Source: an uncultured Eubacterium sp. (lineage in GTDB: Bacteria; Bacillota; Clostridia; Lachnospirales; Lachnospiraceae). Taken from it: a stretch of DNA of 64,000 nucleotides. The notes beneath the pieces were generated by a model. That model saw nothing but the letters and a program-made list of their open reading frames with translations. It did no database searches and was not told the origin of the DNA. The DNA is taken from contig CAKRGX010000008.1 in assembly GCA_934338065.1 (NCBI GenBank), positions 34,456 through 98,455 of the forward strand, written 5' to 3'. Below are positions 17,266 to 26,410 of this stretch, piece by piece. The position numbers and the translations under genes were made by a program. Positions within the stretch are counted from its first letter, which is position 1, and each line of letters begins with the position of its first letter.

Positions 17266-18684
17266 CTAATGTTTTTTTGAAAATTTATCATACTCCGCAT
17301 TTACTTTCTCAACTTTTTTATCCCATTTTGAAGAAAGTTCCTCTATCTTCTTGGCAGGACTCTCCGCCAAAGCATACACACTATAACAGTATTCCCCAAG
17401 ATCCATGTTCGTAATCATCGGCAGATACGAGGTTTGCTTGCGCTTATCTTCTTTCATCATCATTAACGTCTCATCCACGGCACGGTCATCACGGAAGCGG
17501 TCGTAGTATTGTTCACAATACGCCTCATCCTCTGAATAACCATCAATCGGCTGTGTGTACATATCATAAGCAAATGCAATTTTCTCTGCTGTAGCATCAT
17601 CAAAACAACTTGGCATAACAACAATATTATCATTTGGTATCGTCTTATTCATTGCTTTCTTGTTCGCCTGATTATAAGGGAACATCACAAAGCCCCAGTC
17701 ATCTTTCATTTCTTTAAAACCGGTTATCTCATATACTTCGGATGTCTGCATTGCCACTTCGCCATCACGAAATGCTGCTTTATACCAGTCCCACGCCGAT
17801 GCTCCTGCTGGTTTCGGCATGATATAACCCTTTTTAATCATGTCAACACCCCACACCATCGCATCTTTAAAATTCTGTGTGCCTATCGCATTCACATACC
17901 TGCCCTCTTTGTTTTTGCTAATAAAGGTTGCATCGTTACATGCTGCACACATTGGCAGATAATATTTAGAAAAGCTCGCCATTGCATACTGGTCCATATT
18001 GCCATCCCCATCCTTATCTTTTGTCAGACGTTTACAATACTCCTCAAACTTTTCCCAGGTCCATTGACCGGACGCCTGCAGATCATAAGGCTCTTCTTCC
18101 GGAATTCCTGCTTCCTTGAGTAGTCTCTTATTAAAGAAAATACCCCCTCTTGGCTCTCTCTCGGCACTCATGCCCCAGATGCCATCCCCGATACTCATCA
18201 GATCCGTAACTGTCGGATTCCACTTTTCCTCTGTAAAATCCAGTTCGGGAAGTTTTGATAAATCTTTCATAAGTCCCTTCAATAACGGTGCCGATACCAT
18301 CTCCTGGTATAGATAATACAACTGACAGGATGGATTGTTTGCCATCACATCATTTACATATTTGGCCTGCATCCCCTCATAAGAGTATGCATTCTCTCGC
18401 CTGATCGTAAAATTGTACTTCTTCTGAATTTTGTCATAGTACTGTTCTTTTGCCTTTTCATAATCGGACTTTTCACCATCCAGTTCTTCTGTATACCAGT
18501 CTCCCACAAGAATACTCATTCCCCCCAGATCGCTGAATGTTTTTTTGTCCTTTGATGCAGCAGTTTTTGTGTCGTTTGTTGTTACATCGTGTGGTTTCTT
18601 ATCTCCGGTGCATCCAGACATACATCCGATTGTTAACAAAAAACTCAATCCCAACGCCAATACCTTTTTCACTTTCATTCTCAT
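17266..18684 (-). CDS. Extracellular solute-binding lipoprotein (ABC-type)
   Basis: Predicted membrane-anchored binding protein of 472 residues for an ABC importer, of the family-1 sugar-binding type. The signal peptide MRMKVKKVLALGLSFLLTIG is followed by Cys21 and Cys25 (IGCMSGC), either of which could be the lipidated residue. The mature part has the usual two-lobe pattern, including GIFFNKRLLKEAGIPEEEP, QWTWEKFEEYCKRLTKDKDGDGNMDQY and WGFVMFPYN. The start is ATG at 18684 with GGGGGAA upstream; nine upstream codons lack support. No permease or ATPase gene is adjacent, so it must use components encoded elsewhere. Substrate unknown. Confidence 0.85.
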   Translation of the reverse strand: MRMKVKKVLALGLSFLLTIGCMSGCTGDKKPHDVTTNDTKTAASKDKKTFSDLGGMSILVGDWYTEELDGEKSDYEKAKEQYYDKIQKKYNFTIRRENAYSYEGMQAKYVNDVMANNPSCQLYYLYQEMVSAPLLKGLMKDLSKLPELDFTEEKWNPTVTDLMSIGDGIWGMSAEREPRGGIFFNKRLLKEAGIPEEEPYDLQASGQWTWEKFEEYCKRLTKDKDGDGNMDQYAMASFSKYYLPMCAACNDATFISKNKEGRYVNAIGTQNFKDAMVWGVDMIKKGYIMPKPAGASAWDWYKAAFRDGEVAMQTSEVYEITGFKEMKDDWGFVMFPYNQANKKAMNKTIPNDNIVVMPSCFDDATAEKIAFAYDMYTQPIDGYSEDEAYCEQYYDRFRDDRAVDETLMMMKEDKRKQTSYLPMITNMDLGEYCYSVYALAESPAKKIEELSSKWDKKVEKVNAEYDKFSKKH

Positions 18685-18766
18685 AGCAATTCCCCCAATC
18701 CTCAGATGCACAGCATCTTATATCTTTTACTACATATTGTCATGAATGAGAAAAAGGTTCACCCTG

Positions 18767-19459
18767 TTACCAAATTAGAGAAAAAAGATTAGCACCTGCC
18801 ACGGTAATAACCCCTGACATCACAATTGCCAGACTGCTCATAGCACCTTCCACTTCTCCCATTTCCAGTGCTTTTGCCGTTCCTATCGCATGGGCCGAAG
18901 TTCCAAGAGCAAGACCGACCGCCACCTTTTCTTTTATTTTAAACAGCTTACAGATGCTCTCACCAATCACATTTCCAATGATTCCTGTTACTACGATGAC
19001 AGCAACTGTGATTGTTACCATTCCTCCCAGTTCTTCACTCACTCCCATTCCGATTGCTGTTGTTATTGATTTAGGCAGAAAAGTAACATACTCCTCATAG
19101 TTCAAATGAAACAATATAGCTAATATCAGTGTACTTGCCAGACTTGTCAGTACGCCGGCCAGCACGCCAAGTCCAATCGCCACCCCATGTTTTTTTAACG
19201 TTTCGAGCTGCCGGTACAAGGGAACCGCCAAAGCAACTGTTGCCGGTGTCAACAGATAACTAAGTACGGCACTTCCACCTTCATAATAGGAATAATCAAC
19301 CTTGCACAGAAGAAGAACAACAATGACAAACAAAATTGATATAAGCAGTGGATTGCAGATCGCCCACTTTGTCTTTTTCTTCAGCAAAGTACCAATCTCA
19401 TAGCCTACCAGACTGACCGCCACAGCAAAAAACATCGAATCACCCAATAATTCATTCAT
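18767..19459 (-). CDS. lrgB: LrgB-family membrane protein
   Basis: Integral membrane protein of 230 residues with about seven hydrophobic segments and the LrgB signature region TPATVALAVPLYRQ, LPKSITTAIGMGVSEELGG and GLALGTSAHAIGTAKALEMGEVEGAMSSLA. With LrgA it forms a paired system first linked to murein hydrolase and cell death control and later to pyruvate uptake in B. subtilis and S. mutans; which role applies here cannot be told. The start ATG overlaps the lrgA end by eight bases. Confidence 0.92.
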   Translation of the reverse strand: MNELLGDSMFFAVAVSLVGYEIGTLLKKKTKWAICNPLLISILFVIVVLLLCKVDYSYYEGGSAVLSYLLTPATVALAVPLYRQLETLKKHGVAIGLGVLAGVLTSLASTLILAILFHLNYEEYVTFLPKSITTAIGMGVSEELGGMVTITVAVIVVTGIIGNVIGESICKLFKIKEKVAVGLALGTSAHAIGTAKALEMGEVEGAMSSLAIVMSGVITVAGANLFSLIW

Positions 19460-19823
19460 CCTCTGTCACCTCACCTTTCTTTCCGTGTCGTAAGAAAAAC
19501 TGCGTCACATGACCTGTCACGATCATAACTAATGCCGTGATTACAAGAACAGCAATTAAAATCGGCACGAGCAATGTCTGAAACTGCCCCCACTTCGTCA
19601 TCAAACCGACACCTGCCGGGATAAAACATAATGGCATAATATCAATCAGAAAATCTGCCGCATTTTCTATCTGTTCCAATTTAATAATCTTTAGACACAG
19701 ACACATCACCAGCAGTAACATACCATATATACCGGCCGGTATTGATAACGGGATCAGATAACGAAGGACCTCTCCCACAAATGTAATAAATAAAATAATT
19801 AAAAATTGACGAATCCACTTCAT
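19452..19823 (-). CDS. lrgA: CidA/LrgA-family holin-like membrane protein
   Basis: Partner of LrgB, 123 residues with four hydrophobic segments and the family motif IPAGIYGMLLLVMCLCLKIIKLEQIE followed by PLCFIPAGVGLM. The start is ATG at 19823 with GGAGG 11 bases upstream; the ATG six codons earlier lies inside that ribosome site. A terminator hairpin at 19844-19877 ends just before the ribosome site, leaving no room for a promoter between the two, so expression may depend on read-through from the uxaC-GH115 operon. Confidence 0.9.
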   Translation of the reverse strand: MKWIRQFLIILFITFVGEVLRYLIPLSIPAGIYGMLLLVMCLCLKIIKLEQIENAADFLIDIMPLCFIPAGVGLMTKWGQFQTLLVPILIAVLVITALVMIVTGHVTQFFLRHGKKGEVTEDE

Positions 19824-19843
19824 ATTCCAACTAACCTCCATTC

Positions 19844-19877
19844 AAAAAGGGCATAATATCTCTATGATATCATGCCC
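19844..19877 (-). terminator. Intrinsic terminator after the GH115 gene
   Basis: On the minus strand GGGCATGATATC pairs with GATATTATGCCC (one G-U) around a short loop, followed by TTTTT. It begins 22 bases after the GH115 stop and ends immediately before the lrgA ribosome site. Confidence 0.8.
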
Positions 19878-19899
19878 CAATTCACCAATCTGTTACTCT

Positions 19900-22737
19900 T
19901 TACCTTATAAATCCACTCTCTGTTGGCCCAAAGTATGATTCCGGTAAGTTTCCTTTATACAGAACCAGTTTCTGTATCACAACACCGGCTTCTACGCCGT
20001 AGATCTCTATGTTATGAACCCCTGGTTCCAACGTCATCATGTTCTCCCCATAATGACAATTATTCAAAACACCTTCTCCCCAGTCATGCTCTCTGCCATG
20101 TCCGCCGCCAATGTTATAATTTTCATCCAAAATAGTTTTAACAGCTGTTGCTTCTCCACCATCAACGGCTGCTGCATAACGCATGTTACGTCCATCTTCC
20201 AGATTATTCGTCGGCGAAGTGATCACACGCAGGGTATATGTTCCTCCCTCACGGATCAGCACACGATAAATAAGTGCCGGGGCCTGCCCGATATGATCAA
20301 AGTTTGTTCCGAGCGGATAAATTTTCATAGAAGATAATGTCTTGCCATACTCTGACAGATTCTCCCAACAAAATCCATCTTTTGCAATCGATTCAGCAAA
20401 ATGCTCCGCTTCCATAGAAACAATTCCATCCGTCTCTACAAAAGTCATTTTTTCATATGCTGATGTATCAATGACAACTGCTCGTACCTTTACTTCTACT
20501 TTAGCACCGGCTGAACAGATTGTTACCACAGCCTCCATATCTTCCTTTAGCTTGCTCCAGTCAACAGATACCCGGTAGTCTGACACAGATGCAGGAAAAG
20601 ACTCTGTTTTTTCTATCCTTACAGCCTCATTGTCACATGAAATCTCTACCGTCAGCTCTCTGTCAGCAGCATTGGCAATCCGGATACAGTAATTCTCCTG
20701 TCCCACATTAGTAAACTCAGGCAGCGAGATCATCCCCCCGCTTACAAAAGCATCACCGTTTTCCACCAGAACAAGAAGTTTATCTTCTTCAGACGGTCTG
20801 CCCCCTACAACATCCGGATATTTCCACCCTTCATCGTTCCATGAAGTGAAACCAATATGTGCGGAGGACATCATGCCCTTCCACTTTCCATCCGCCATTT
20901 CCTCATTATAGTACTCCGTAAGCTTTTTATCGTACTCCTTGCACTGCGCGACCTTCTTCGCATAGTCCGCCGCTGCAGCGACATGGTTTTTGGCATAAAA
21001 CTGATTTCTGGCTGAATACAGATTCATAAGCTGGACATTTGCCCCTGCAACTGCCGGATAATAAACAAGTCCAAAATAACTTGCCTTAGCCTCCTGTGGC
21101 AGTTTTTCATCCACAGCATCAGCCAGCGTCTTGATCTGATGGCAAAGCGCCGTCATCTTTTCATTTTCATCATAATGTGTGATATGATAAGTGTCCGGAT
21201 ACGTAACCTCCGGGCGGCGGTTTCCATGCATCCTTGTGTATGCTTTAAGGATGGAAACAATATCTTTTTTGACATCCTCATCTTCTACCAGACCGCCAAA
21301 CTGCTGTTCCACCCATTTCTTAACAAAGATATCGGTCTCATTCGGATGACGGATTCCCATGCCTTCATAATCATATGCAAGCGCCATATAATAAGATAAT
21401 GGCAGCTCTTGCGGACGGATATCGCCAACATTTACAATCCATAGATCACGGATACCATATTCATATGCCATGGTCAACTGCTCCCATACTTTCGGAAGCG
21501 GTGTAGAATTCACCCATTCATAAGATACCGGAGCACCGTGATAATCAAAATGATAGTATAAGCCCCAGCCGGCTTTTCTATCTCTGTTTTCCTTCGTCGG
21601 CAGAGTACGCACATTAGCAAAATTATCATCCGAAAGAAGCAGGATCGTATCGTCCAGCCCATCCCAGTCTTTCAGTCCCTGGATCCCATCTCCGCCATAG
21701 TAGTAGCCTTCCACTTCTTTATACAAAGCCAGCATCTGTGGCATATCTTCGCAGCCCTTTGCACGGATGATTTCCTGCTGATCCGAAATAATCTTACGAA
21801 GCAGCTCGACATTTTCCTGTATGCCGGATCCCTCCGGCAGCATCGTCGTGTCCCGTTCTCCTCGCATGCCGATCGTAATCATATGTTTAAAGTTCTTGTT
21901 TCTCTCAACACCATCTTCCCAGTAACGATATAACCCTTCGCCATTCGTATAATAATTCCAATCTCTGCCATATCCGACATTGTTCGTATCCGTCTTAACC
22001 TTATCCCATTCTTCACTAGAACGCATCAGTGGTTCATGATGTGAATTTCCGATTGTAATACCCAGCTCGGTTGCCAGCTTAACATTGGCAAGCGGATCGT
22101 CCTCACTGCCATCCAGACAAAGGGATGCCGACCACATCGCCGGCCAGAAGTAATTTCCCTTCAAACGAAGCAGCAGATCAAAAACCTGATCATAAAACTT
22201 CACATTAAAATCACCGAATGTATTCATGACAAAATTCCCCAGAGATGGCCACTCATCATTCATAAAAAAACCTCTGAATCTGACGGATGGCTCTTTGGAA
22301 GAAAACTCAATCTCCCCACCGAACATTATATCCTTTTGTTTCTTCGGCTTCACATCGCCCCAGTATACCCATGGGGACACACCAATCTGTTCCGAAATGT
22401 GATACATACCATGAAGTGTTGATACTGTCTCCGTACCAATAATAAATAACTTCTTTCCGCTCAGGCGGAGCGCGTAACTCTCACGCTTTCCCCTGATTGC
22501 TGTAATATCAAGTTCTCCTTTCGTGATCAATTCGTCAATCATCGGATGCTGTCCAATCGTTCCCGGAATAATCTGAAATCCATCCGTCACAGAATCATCC
22601 AGCGAAGGCTCAACATCTGTCACCAGCTTAATATCTGCCTGCAGCTTATGTGCTACATGGGAAAGTCCGGCATAATCCGCAGCCTTCTTGTCAACCAGTA
22701 TGCCTGCCGCTTTGTTTGCTTTTACCAATTCAAACAT
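19900..22737 (-). CDS. GH115 xylan alpha-1,2-glucuronidase
   Basis: Predicted to remove (4-O-methyl)glucuronic acid side groups from glucuronoxylan or its oligomers. The 945 residues match GH115: an N-terminal domain ending with YWGDVKPKKQ, a TIM barrel with the conserved stretches RFRGFFMNDEWPSLGNF, LKGNYFWPAMWSA, GITIGNSHHEPL, MRGERDTTM and WGLYYHFDYHGAPVSYEWVNST, and a C-terminal beta domain. No signal peptide is present, so it acts on imported oligosaccharides in the cytosol. It lies 24 bases after uxaC, which handles the released glucuronate, forming a two-gene pathway. The binding lipoprotein downstream might supply substrate but is not demonstrably linked. Confidence 0.93.
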   Translation of the reverse strand: MFELVKANKAAGILVDKKAADYAGLSHVAHKLQADIKLVTDVEPSLDDSVTDGFQIIPGTIGQHPMIDELITKGELDITAIRGKRESYALRLSGKKLFIIGTETVSTLHGMYHISEQIGVSPWVYWGDVKPKKQKDIMFGGEIEFSSKEPSVRFRGFFMNDEWPSLGNFVMNTFGDFNVKFYDQVFDLLLRLKGNYFWPAMWSASLCLDGSEDDPLANVKLATELGITIGNSHHEPLMRSSEEWDKVKTDTNNVGYGRDWNYYTNGEGLYRYWEDGVERNKNFKHMITIGMRGERDTTMLPEGSGIQENVELLRKIISDQQEIIRAKGCEDMPQMLALYKEVEGYYYGGDGIQGLKDWDGLDDTILLLSDDNFANVRTLPTKENRDRKAGWGLYYHFDYHGAPVSYEWVNSTPLPKVWEQLTMAYEYGIRDLWIVNVGDIRPQELPLSYYMALAYDYEGMGIRHPNETDIFVKKWVEQQFGGLVEDEDVKKDIVSILKAYTRMHGNRRPEVTYPDTYHITHYDENEKMTALCHQIKTLADAVDEKLPQEAKASYFGLVYYPAVAGANVQLMNLYSARNQFYAKNHVAAAADYAKKVAQCKEYDKKLTEYYNEEMADGKWKGMMSSAHIGFTSWNDEGWKYPDVVGGRPSEEDKLLVLVENGDAFVSGGMISLPEFTNVGQENYCIRIANAADRELTVEISCDNEAVRIEKTESFPASVSDYRVSVDWSKLKEDMEAVVTICSAGAKVEVKVRAVVIDTSAYEKMTFVETDGIVSMEAEHFAESIAKDGFCWENLSEYGKTLSSMKIYPLGTNFDHIGQAPALIYRVLIREGGTYTLRVITSPTNNLEDGRNMRYAAAVDGGEATAVKTILDENYNIGGGHGREHDWGEGVLNNCHYGENMMTLEPGVHNIEIYGVEAGVVIQKLVLYKGNLPESYFGPTESGFIR

Positions 22738-22761
22738 CTTTCTCTAATTCCTTTCTTCGTA

Positions 22762-24168
22762 TTATAAATCAAAGCCAAAATAACGCACCGCATTGTAATA
22801 AGAAATATTTTTCACAATCTCTCCCAGCAGATCATAATCCTCCGGATATTCACCGTTCTCAACAAGATTTCCTATGTAATTGCACAAAATACGGCGAAAA
22901 TACTCATGACGCGGGTAGGAAATAAAGCTTCTTGAATCCGTGAGCATACCGATGAAATTACCAAGCAGACTAAGAGATGCGAGTGACTTCATATGCTCTT
23001 CCATTCCATACTTGTGATCATTGAACCACCATGCTGCACCTTGCTGTATCTTGCCTCTGGCATCTTCATTTTGAAAGCAGCCGATCATAGTACCGATCAA
23101 TGCGTTATCAGTCGGATTCAAAGAATACAGAATTGTCTTGGGAAGATTGCCTTCCTTGTTCAATGCATTCATAAAGTCTGCAACATCAGCAGCAAATCCT
23201 TTGGGATTGATACAGTCAATTCCTGCATTTGCCCCTGCACTCTGAAATACAATTTCATTATTTTCACGCTTAGCACCATAATGAAGCTGCATTGCCCAGC
23301 CTCTCTTCTTATACTCAGCTCCCAGGAACAGCATAACCATGGTCCGATACTGCTTACACTCTTCTTCGGTCAGGACAGCACCCGCAAGGCCCTTTCTAAC
23401 AAGCTCCTCTTCCGCTTCCTCAGATATCGGACAGAACTCGGCATAGTCCAGTCCATGATCCGATAGACAACAGCCTCTCTCGGAAAAATAATCCAATCGT
23501 GCCATAAGCGCCTGTTTCAATGTTGTAAAATCAACAATCTTTACCCCGCTGACTTTTGCAAGCTTGTTCATGTACTCTGTAAATCCTTCTTTTTCCGGAC
23601 TCATTACCAGATCCGGTCTCCATGCAGGGAGAACCTTCACATCAAAGTCAGGATCGGCTGCGATTGCCTCATGATAATGCAGATCATCAATTGGATCATC
23701 CGTTGTACATACAAGTGTCACCCCTGACATCCGGATCAGATTTCTCGCTGACATCTCAGGTTTTGCTAATATTTCATTACATTTATCGTAAATTTCTTTC
23801 CAATTTTTCTCCGATAATGTTTCATAAATACCAAAATAACGTTGAAGTTCCAGATGGCACCAATGGTACATCGGATTGCCTATGCAGTTTGGCAGGGCCT
23901 TTGCAAAAGCATGGAATTTTTCCTCATCTGCCGCATCGCCTGTTATATATTTCTCAGGAACACCATTAGACCTCATGACACGCCATTTGTAGTGATCTGC
24001 CCCCAGCCACAACTGTGTCATATTTTTAAAATGAATATCTTCTGCTATTTCCTGCGGAACAAGATGGCAGTGATAATCCAGCACCGGAACCTGCTCTGCA
24101 TATTCATGATACAACTTCTTTGCCACTTCTGTCTGAAGTAAAAAATCTTTATCCATAAATGGTTTCAT
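22762..24168 (-). CDS. uxaC: Glucuronate isomerase
   Basis: Isomerises D-glucuronate to D-fructuronate (and galacturonate to tagaturonate), the first cytosolic step of hexuronate breakdown. The 468 residues fit the family, with the N-terminal metal motif VLDYHCHLVPQEIAED, the central LVCTTDDPIDDLHYHE, MQLHYGAKRENN and the C-terminal LGNFIGMLTDSRSFISYPRHEYFRRILC. The start ATG has GAGGAGG upstream. It is the first gene of a pair with the GH115 enzyme; the remaining steps (fructuronate reductase, mannonate dehydratase) are not in the window. Confidence 0.97.
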   Translation of the reverse strand: MKPFMDKDFLLQTEVAKKLYHEYAEQVPVLDYHCHLVPQEIAEDIHFKNMTQLWLGADHYKWRVMRSNGVPEKYITGDAADEEKFHAFAKALPNCIGNPMYHWCHLELQRYFGIYETLSEKNWKEIYDKCNEILAKPEMSARNLIRMSGVTLVCTTDDPIDDLHYHEAIAADPDFDVKVLPAWRPDLVMSPEKEGFTEYMNKLAKVSGVKIVDFTTLKQALMARLDYFSERGCCLSDHGLDYAEFCPISEEAEEELVRKGLAGAVLTEEECKQYRTMVMLFLGAEYKKRGWAMQLHYGAKRENNEIVFQSAGANAGIDCINPKGFAADVADFMNALNKEGNLPKTILYSLNPTDNALIGTMIGCFQNEDARGKIQQGAAWWFNDHKYGMEEHMKSLASLSLLGNFIGMLTDSRSFISYPRHEYFRRILCNYIGNLVENGEYPEDYDLLGEIVKNISYYNAVRYFGFDL

Positions 24169-24194
24169 TGATCGACAACCTCCTCATATCCATA

Positions 24195-24223
24195 TTGCGT
24201 TAACGTTTATTTTATCATATAAT
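24195..24223 (+). promoter_or_regulatory. Promoter of the FliK-like gene, with palindrome
   Basis: TTGCGT at 24195-24200 and TATAAT at 24218-24223 are 17 bases apart. The palindrome CGTTAACG (24198-24205) overlaps the -35 and also lies upstream of the divergent uxaC. Its central CG is like LacI/CcpA-type operators, but it deviates from the cre consensus at several positions, so the regulator is unknown. Confidence 0.5.
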
Positions 24224-24269
24224 GTTTTCATAAACAAGGGAGATCATATTTTTTTGAAAGGAGAAACCT

Positions 24270-26075
24270 ATGCCAATAATCAGTAATAATGTACAAAATA
24301 ACGGTGGTGGCTCCACGCCCTCCGGCATACGCCCGCAGACACGCACATACCGTTCCGGCAACAGTACGCTGACACTGCGGGAAGGGCAGACCTTAAAGGG
24401 CGTTGTCAGTGACATTCATGGCAATGAGATCACACTGTCCATGGAGGATGGTTCTTCTTTCACAGGAAAACTTCCTGATGCCAACCGCTACTCCATCGGG
24501 CAGAAAGCAGCCTTTCAGATCACTCAGTTAAGTGATAACACTATTTATATGAAAACAACAACCGGCGCTTATCTGCTGGACATGGAAGATACCGTTGAGC
24601 AGGCGCTGGAAGAAGCAAATCTTCCCAAATCAAGTAGAAATCTTGATGTGGTACGAAGTCTGCTACAGAATCAGCAGTCTATCAGCCGTGAAAATATCAT
24701 GACATCCATACAACTCTGTGCCAAATACCCGGAGGCTGATGTTAACGCCGTGATCACAATGAAACACCTGGGACTCCCTATGACCGGGTCCTCTGTAAGA
24801 CAATTTGAGAACTATCAGAACCAGACTCACCAGCTATTATATAAAATGGATACTCTCAGCGATTCGATTGAGGATATGCTGCAGTCGATCGGCTCACAAG
24901 TCCCACGCCTTGCCGGAGAAGTCGGCTCAAAGCTTCTGAATCTGATCCTGGATGGTAATCCTTCCCTGGAAGAACAACAGCTCACGATAAAACTGGCAGA
25001 AAATAAAACGGACGATACTGTGATGGAAGGGAACGAGGACGAGACCGCCTCTTCTGCCAGTGCAAAAGAAGCACCGGCTAATGATACGGCAACTGCCGCT
25101 GAACAAGCTGCTGATGCCGGCAGTTCTGCCACTGAAAGCACCGGGCCGCTCGCACGTATGCGTCAGTTGTTCATTGCCATTACCGATGGCAGTATGGCAG
25201 CCCGTAACGCAATGGCAGAATCCGGAATGACAGAAGATTACCGAACACCATTCATTCACGAACAGATAGGTTTTAACCTCTCGCCGGAAGAACGAACAGA
25301 ATTTAACCGGCAGATTGCGGAGCTCCCTCTGTCTGAAAACTTAAAACAGGCAATTGCCGAAGGATCCGCTACCAACCGTGAACTTCTAACCCAATTGCAA
25401 ACATTATTTCCTGACATGCCGGAGGAACAGGCAGGAAAACTGATTGCTTCAAAGGCTTTTCAAAAAATAGTAAAAGGGCAGCTTATGACCAACTGGACCG
25501 TATCTCCGGAGCAGCTAAAAGAAGAAGGCGCTATGAAAAAATTATATGATACCCTGTCCCGTCAATTGGACAACCTAAGCCATTTCAGTGAACGGGTATT
25601 GGGAAGAGATCTCTTCCGGGATGTATCGCAGAATGCTTCTGATATGAGTGAAAATATGAATTTTATGAAGACGCTTAACCAGACAATCCAGTATATCCAG
25701 CTTCCTCTAAAGCTGCAAAATCAAACATCACACGGCGAACTCTATGTCATGACAAAAAAAGAGGCGTTAAAGAAAAACGCAAAGGACCTGAAAGTTCTTC
25801 TGCATCTGGATATGGATTATCTTGGCTCCCTGGATATACATATAACCAGGGAAAATACGGCTGTATCTACAAAATTTTTTGTTTCATCCGAACAAACTCT
25901 CCATCTGCTGGAGCGGAATATAGAGCTTCTACAGGACGCCATAAATAACCAGGGGTATGCTTTTCACTCTGAATTTGCCGTGAAGAACAAAAAAACGAAT
26001 GTGGTAAAAGATTTTGTGAGTACCGAAGCACCTGTAGGTGATATCAAACGATATAACTTTGACTTACGTGCCTAA
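24270..26075 (+). CDS. FliK-like (flagellar hook-length control) protein
   Basis: A 601-residue cytosolic or exported protein without signal peptide. The N-terminal 110 residues look like a beta domain (LREGQTLKGVVSDIHGNEITLSMEDG). A low-complexity Ala/Thr/Glu stretch near residues 255-290 links to helical segments. The C-terminal part (about 490-590) fits the FliK hook domain: LPLKLQNQTSHGELYVMTKKE..., GSLDIHITRENTAVSTKFFVSSEQTLHLLERNIELLQDAINNQGY. This assignment is from pattern, not full-length similarity. No flagellar genes are nearby, unusual for FliK, so it may be a paralogue. AAAGGAG precedes the ATG; its end overlaps the convergent PqqD-like gene by four bases. Confidence 0.55.
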   Translation: MPIISNNVQNNGGGSTPSGIRPQTRTYRSGNSTLTLREGQTLKGVVSDIHGNEITLSMEDGSSFTGKLPDANRYSIGQKAAFQITQLSDNTIYMKTTTGAYLLDMEDTVEQALEEANLPKSSRNLDVVRSLLQNQQSISRENIMTSIQLCAKYPEADVNAVITMKHLGLPMTGSSVRQFENYQNQTHQLLYKMDTLSDSIEDMLQSIGSQVPRLAGEVGSKLLNLILDGNPSLEEQQLTIKLAENKTDDTVMEGNEDETASSASAKEAPANDTATAAEQAADAGSSATESTGPLARMRQLFIAITDGSMAARNAMAESGMTEDYRTPFIHEQIGFNLSPEERTEFNRQIAELPLSENLKQAIAEGSATNRELLTQLQTLFPDMPEEQAGKLIASKAFQKIVKGQLMTNWTVSPEQLKEEGAMKKLYDTLSRQLDNLSHFSERVLGRDLFRDVSQNASDMSENMNFMKTLNQTIQYIQLPLKLQNQTSHGELYVMTKKEALKKNAKDLKVLLHLDMDYLGSLDIHITRENTAVSTKFFVSSEQTLHLLERNIELLQDAINNQGYAFHSEFAVKNKKTNVVKDFVSTEAPVGDIKRYNFDLRA

Positions 26076-26410
26076 CGATAAGGTGAGACTTCAACAAATC
26101 CATATTCCTCAAGGTTTCTCATATACTGCAATAGCCGGGGATATAGCGGTTCTGCCTGAACACCAAACCTTTTTTTCACCAGATCAGCAATGTCCCCGAT
26201 CGTGTGCTGTCCGTCCATAAGCGGCCAGATAAAATTGCCAAAAGAATCTAAATGCACCTGCGTAACACGTGGCTTGCGAAGCAGCTTTTGTGCCAGCCAG
26301 TGAACGATTCCTTTATTTGTCTGCAGTATTGTCACGTTTTCTGCCTCATCTACAACATACAGGGTTTCCTTTCTCCTCGGAATATAGTCAAGATAATTTT
26401 CACTTTCCAT
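26072..26410 (-). CDS. PqqD-like peptide-binding protein
   Basis: 112 residues containing a PqqD-type winged helix (VTQVHLDSFGNFIWPLMDGQHTIGDIADLVKKRFGVQAEPLYPRLLQYMRNLEEYGFVEV). PqqD-fold domains recognise leader peptides of ribosomally made, modified peptides and present them to radical SAM enzymes. No such enzyme or precursor is visible here. Its ATG overlaps the end of the OPT transporter gene by 11 bases, so the two proteins are translationally coupled and probably work together, perhaps in peptide handling; that link is inference. Confidence 0.78.
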   Translation of the reverse strand: MESENYLDYIPRRKETLYVVDEAENVTILQTNKGIVHWLAQKLLRKPRVTQVHLDSFGNFIWPLMDGQHTIGDIADLVKKRFGVQAEPLYPRLLQYMRNLEEYGFVEVSPYR

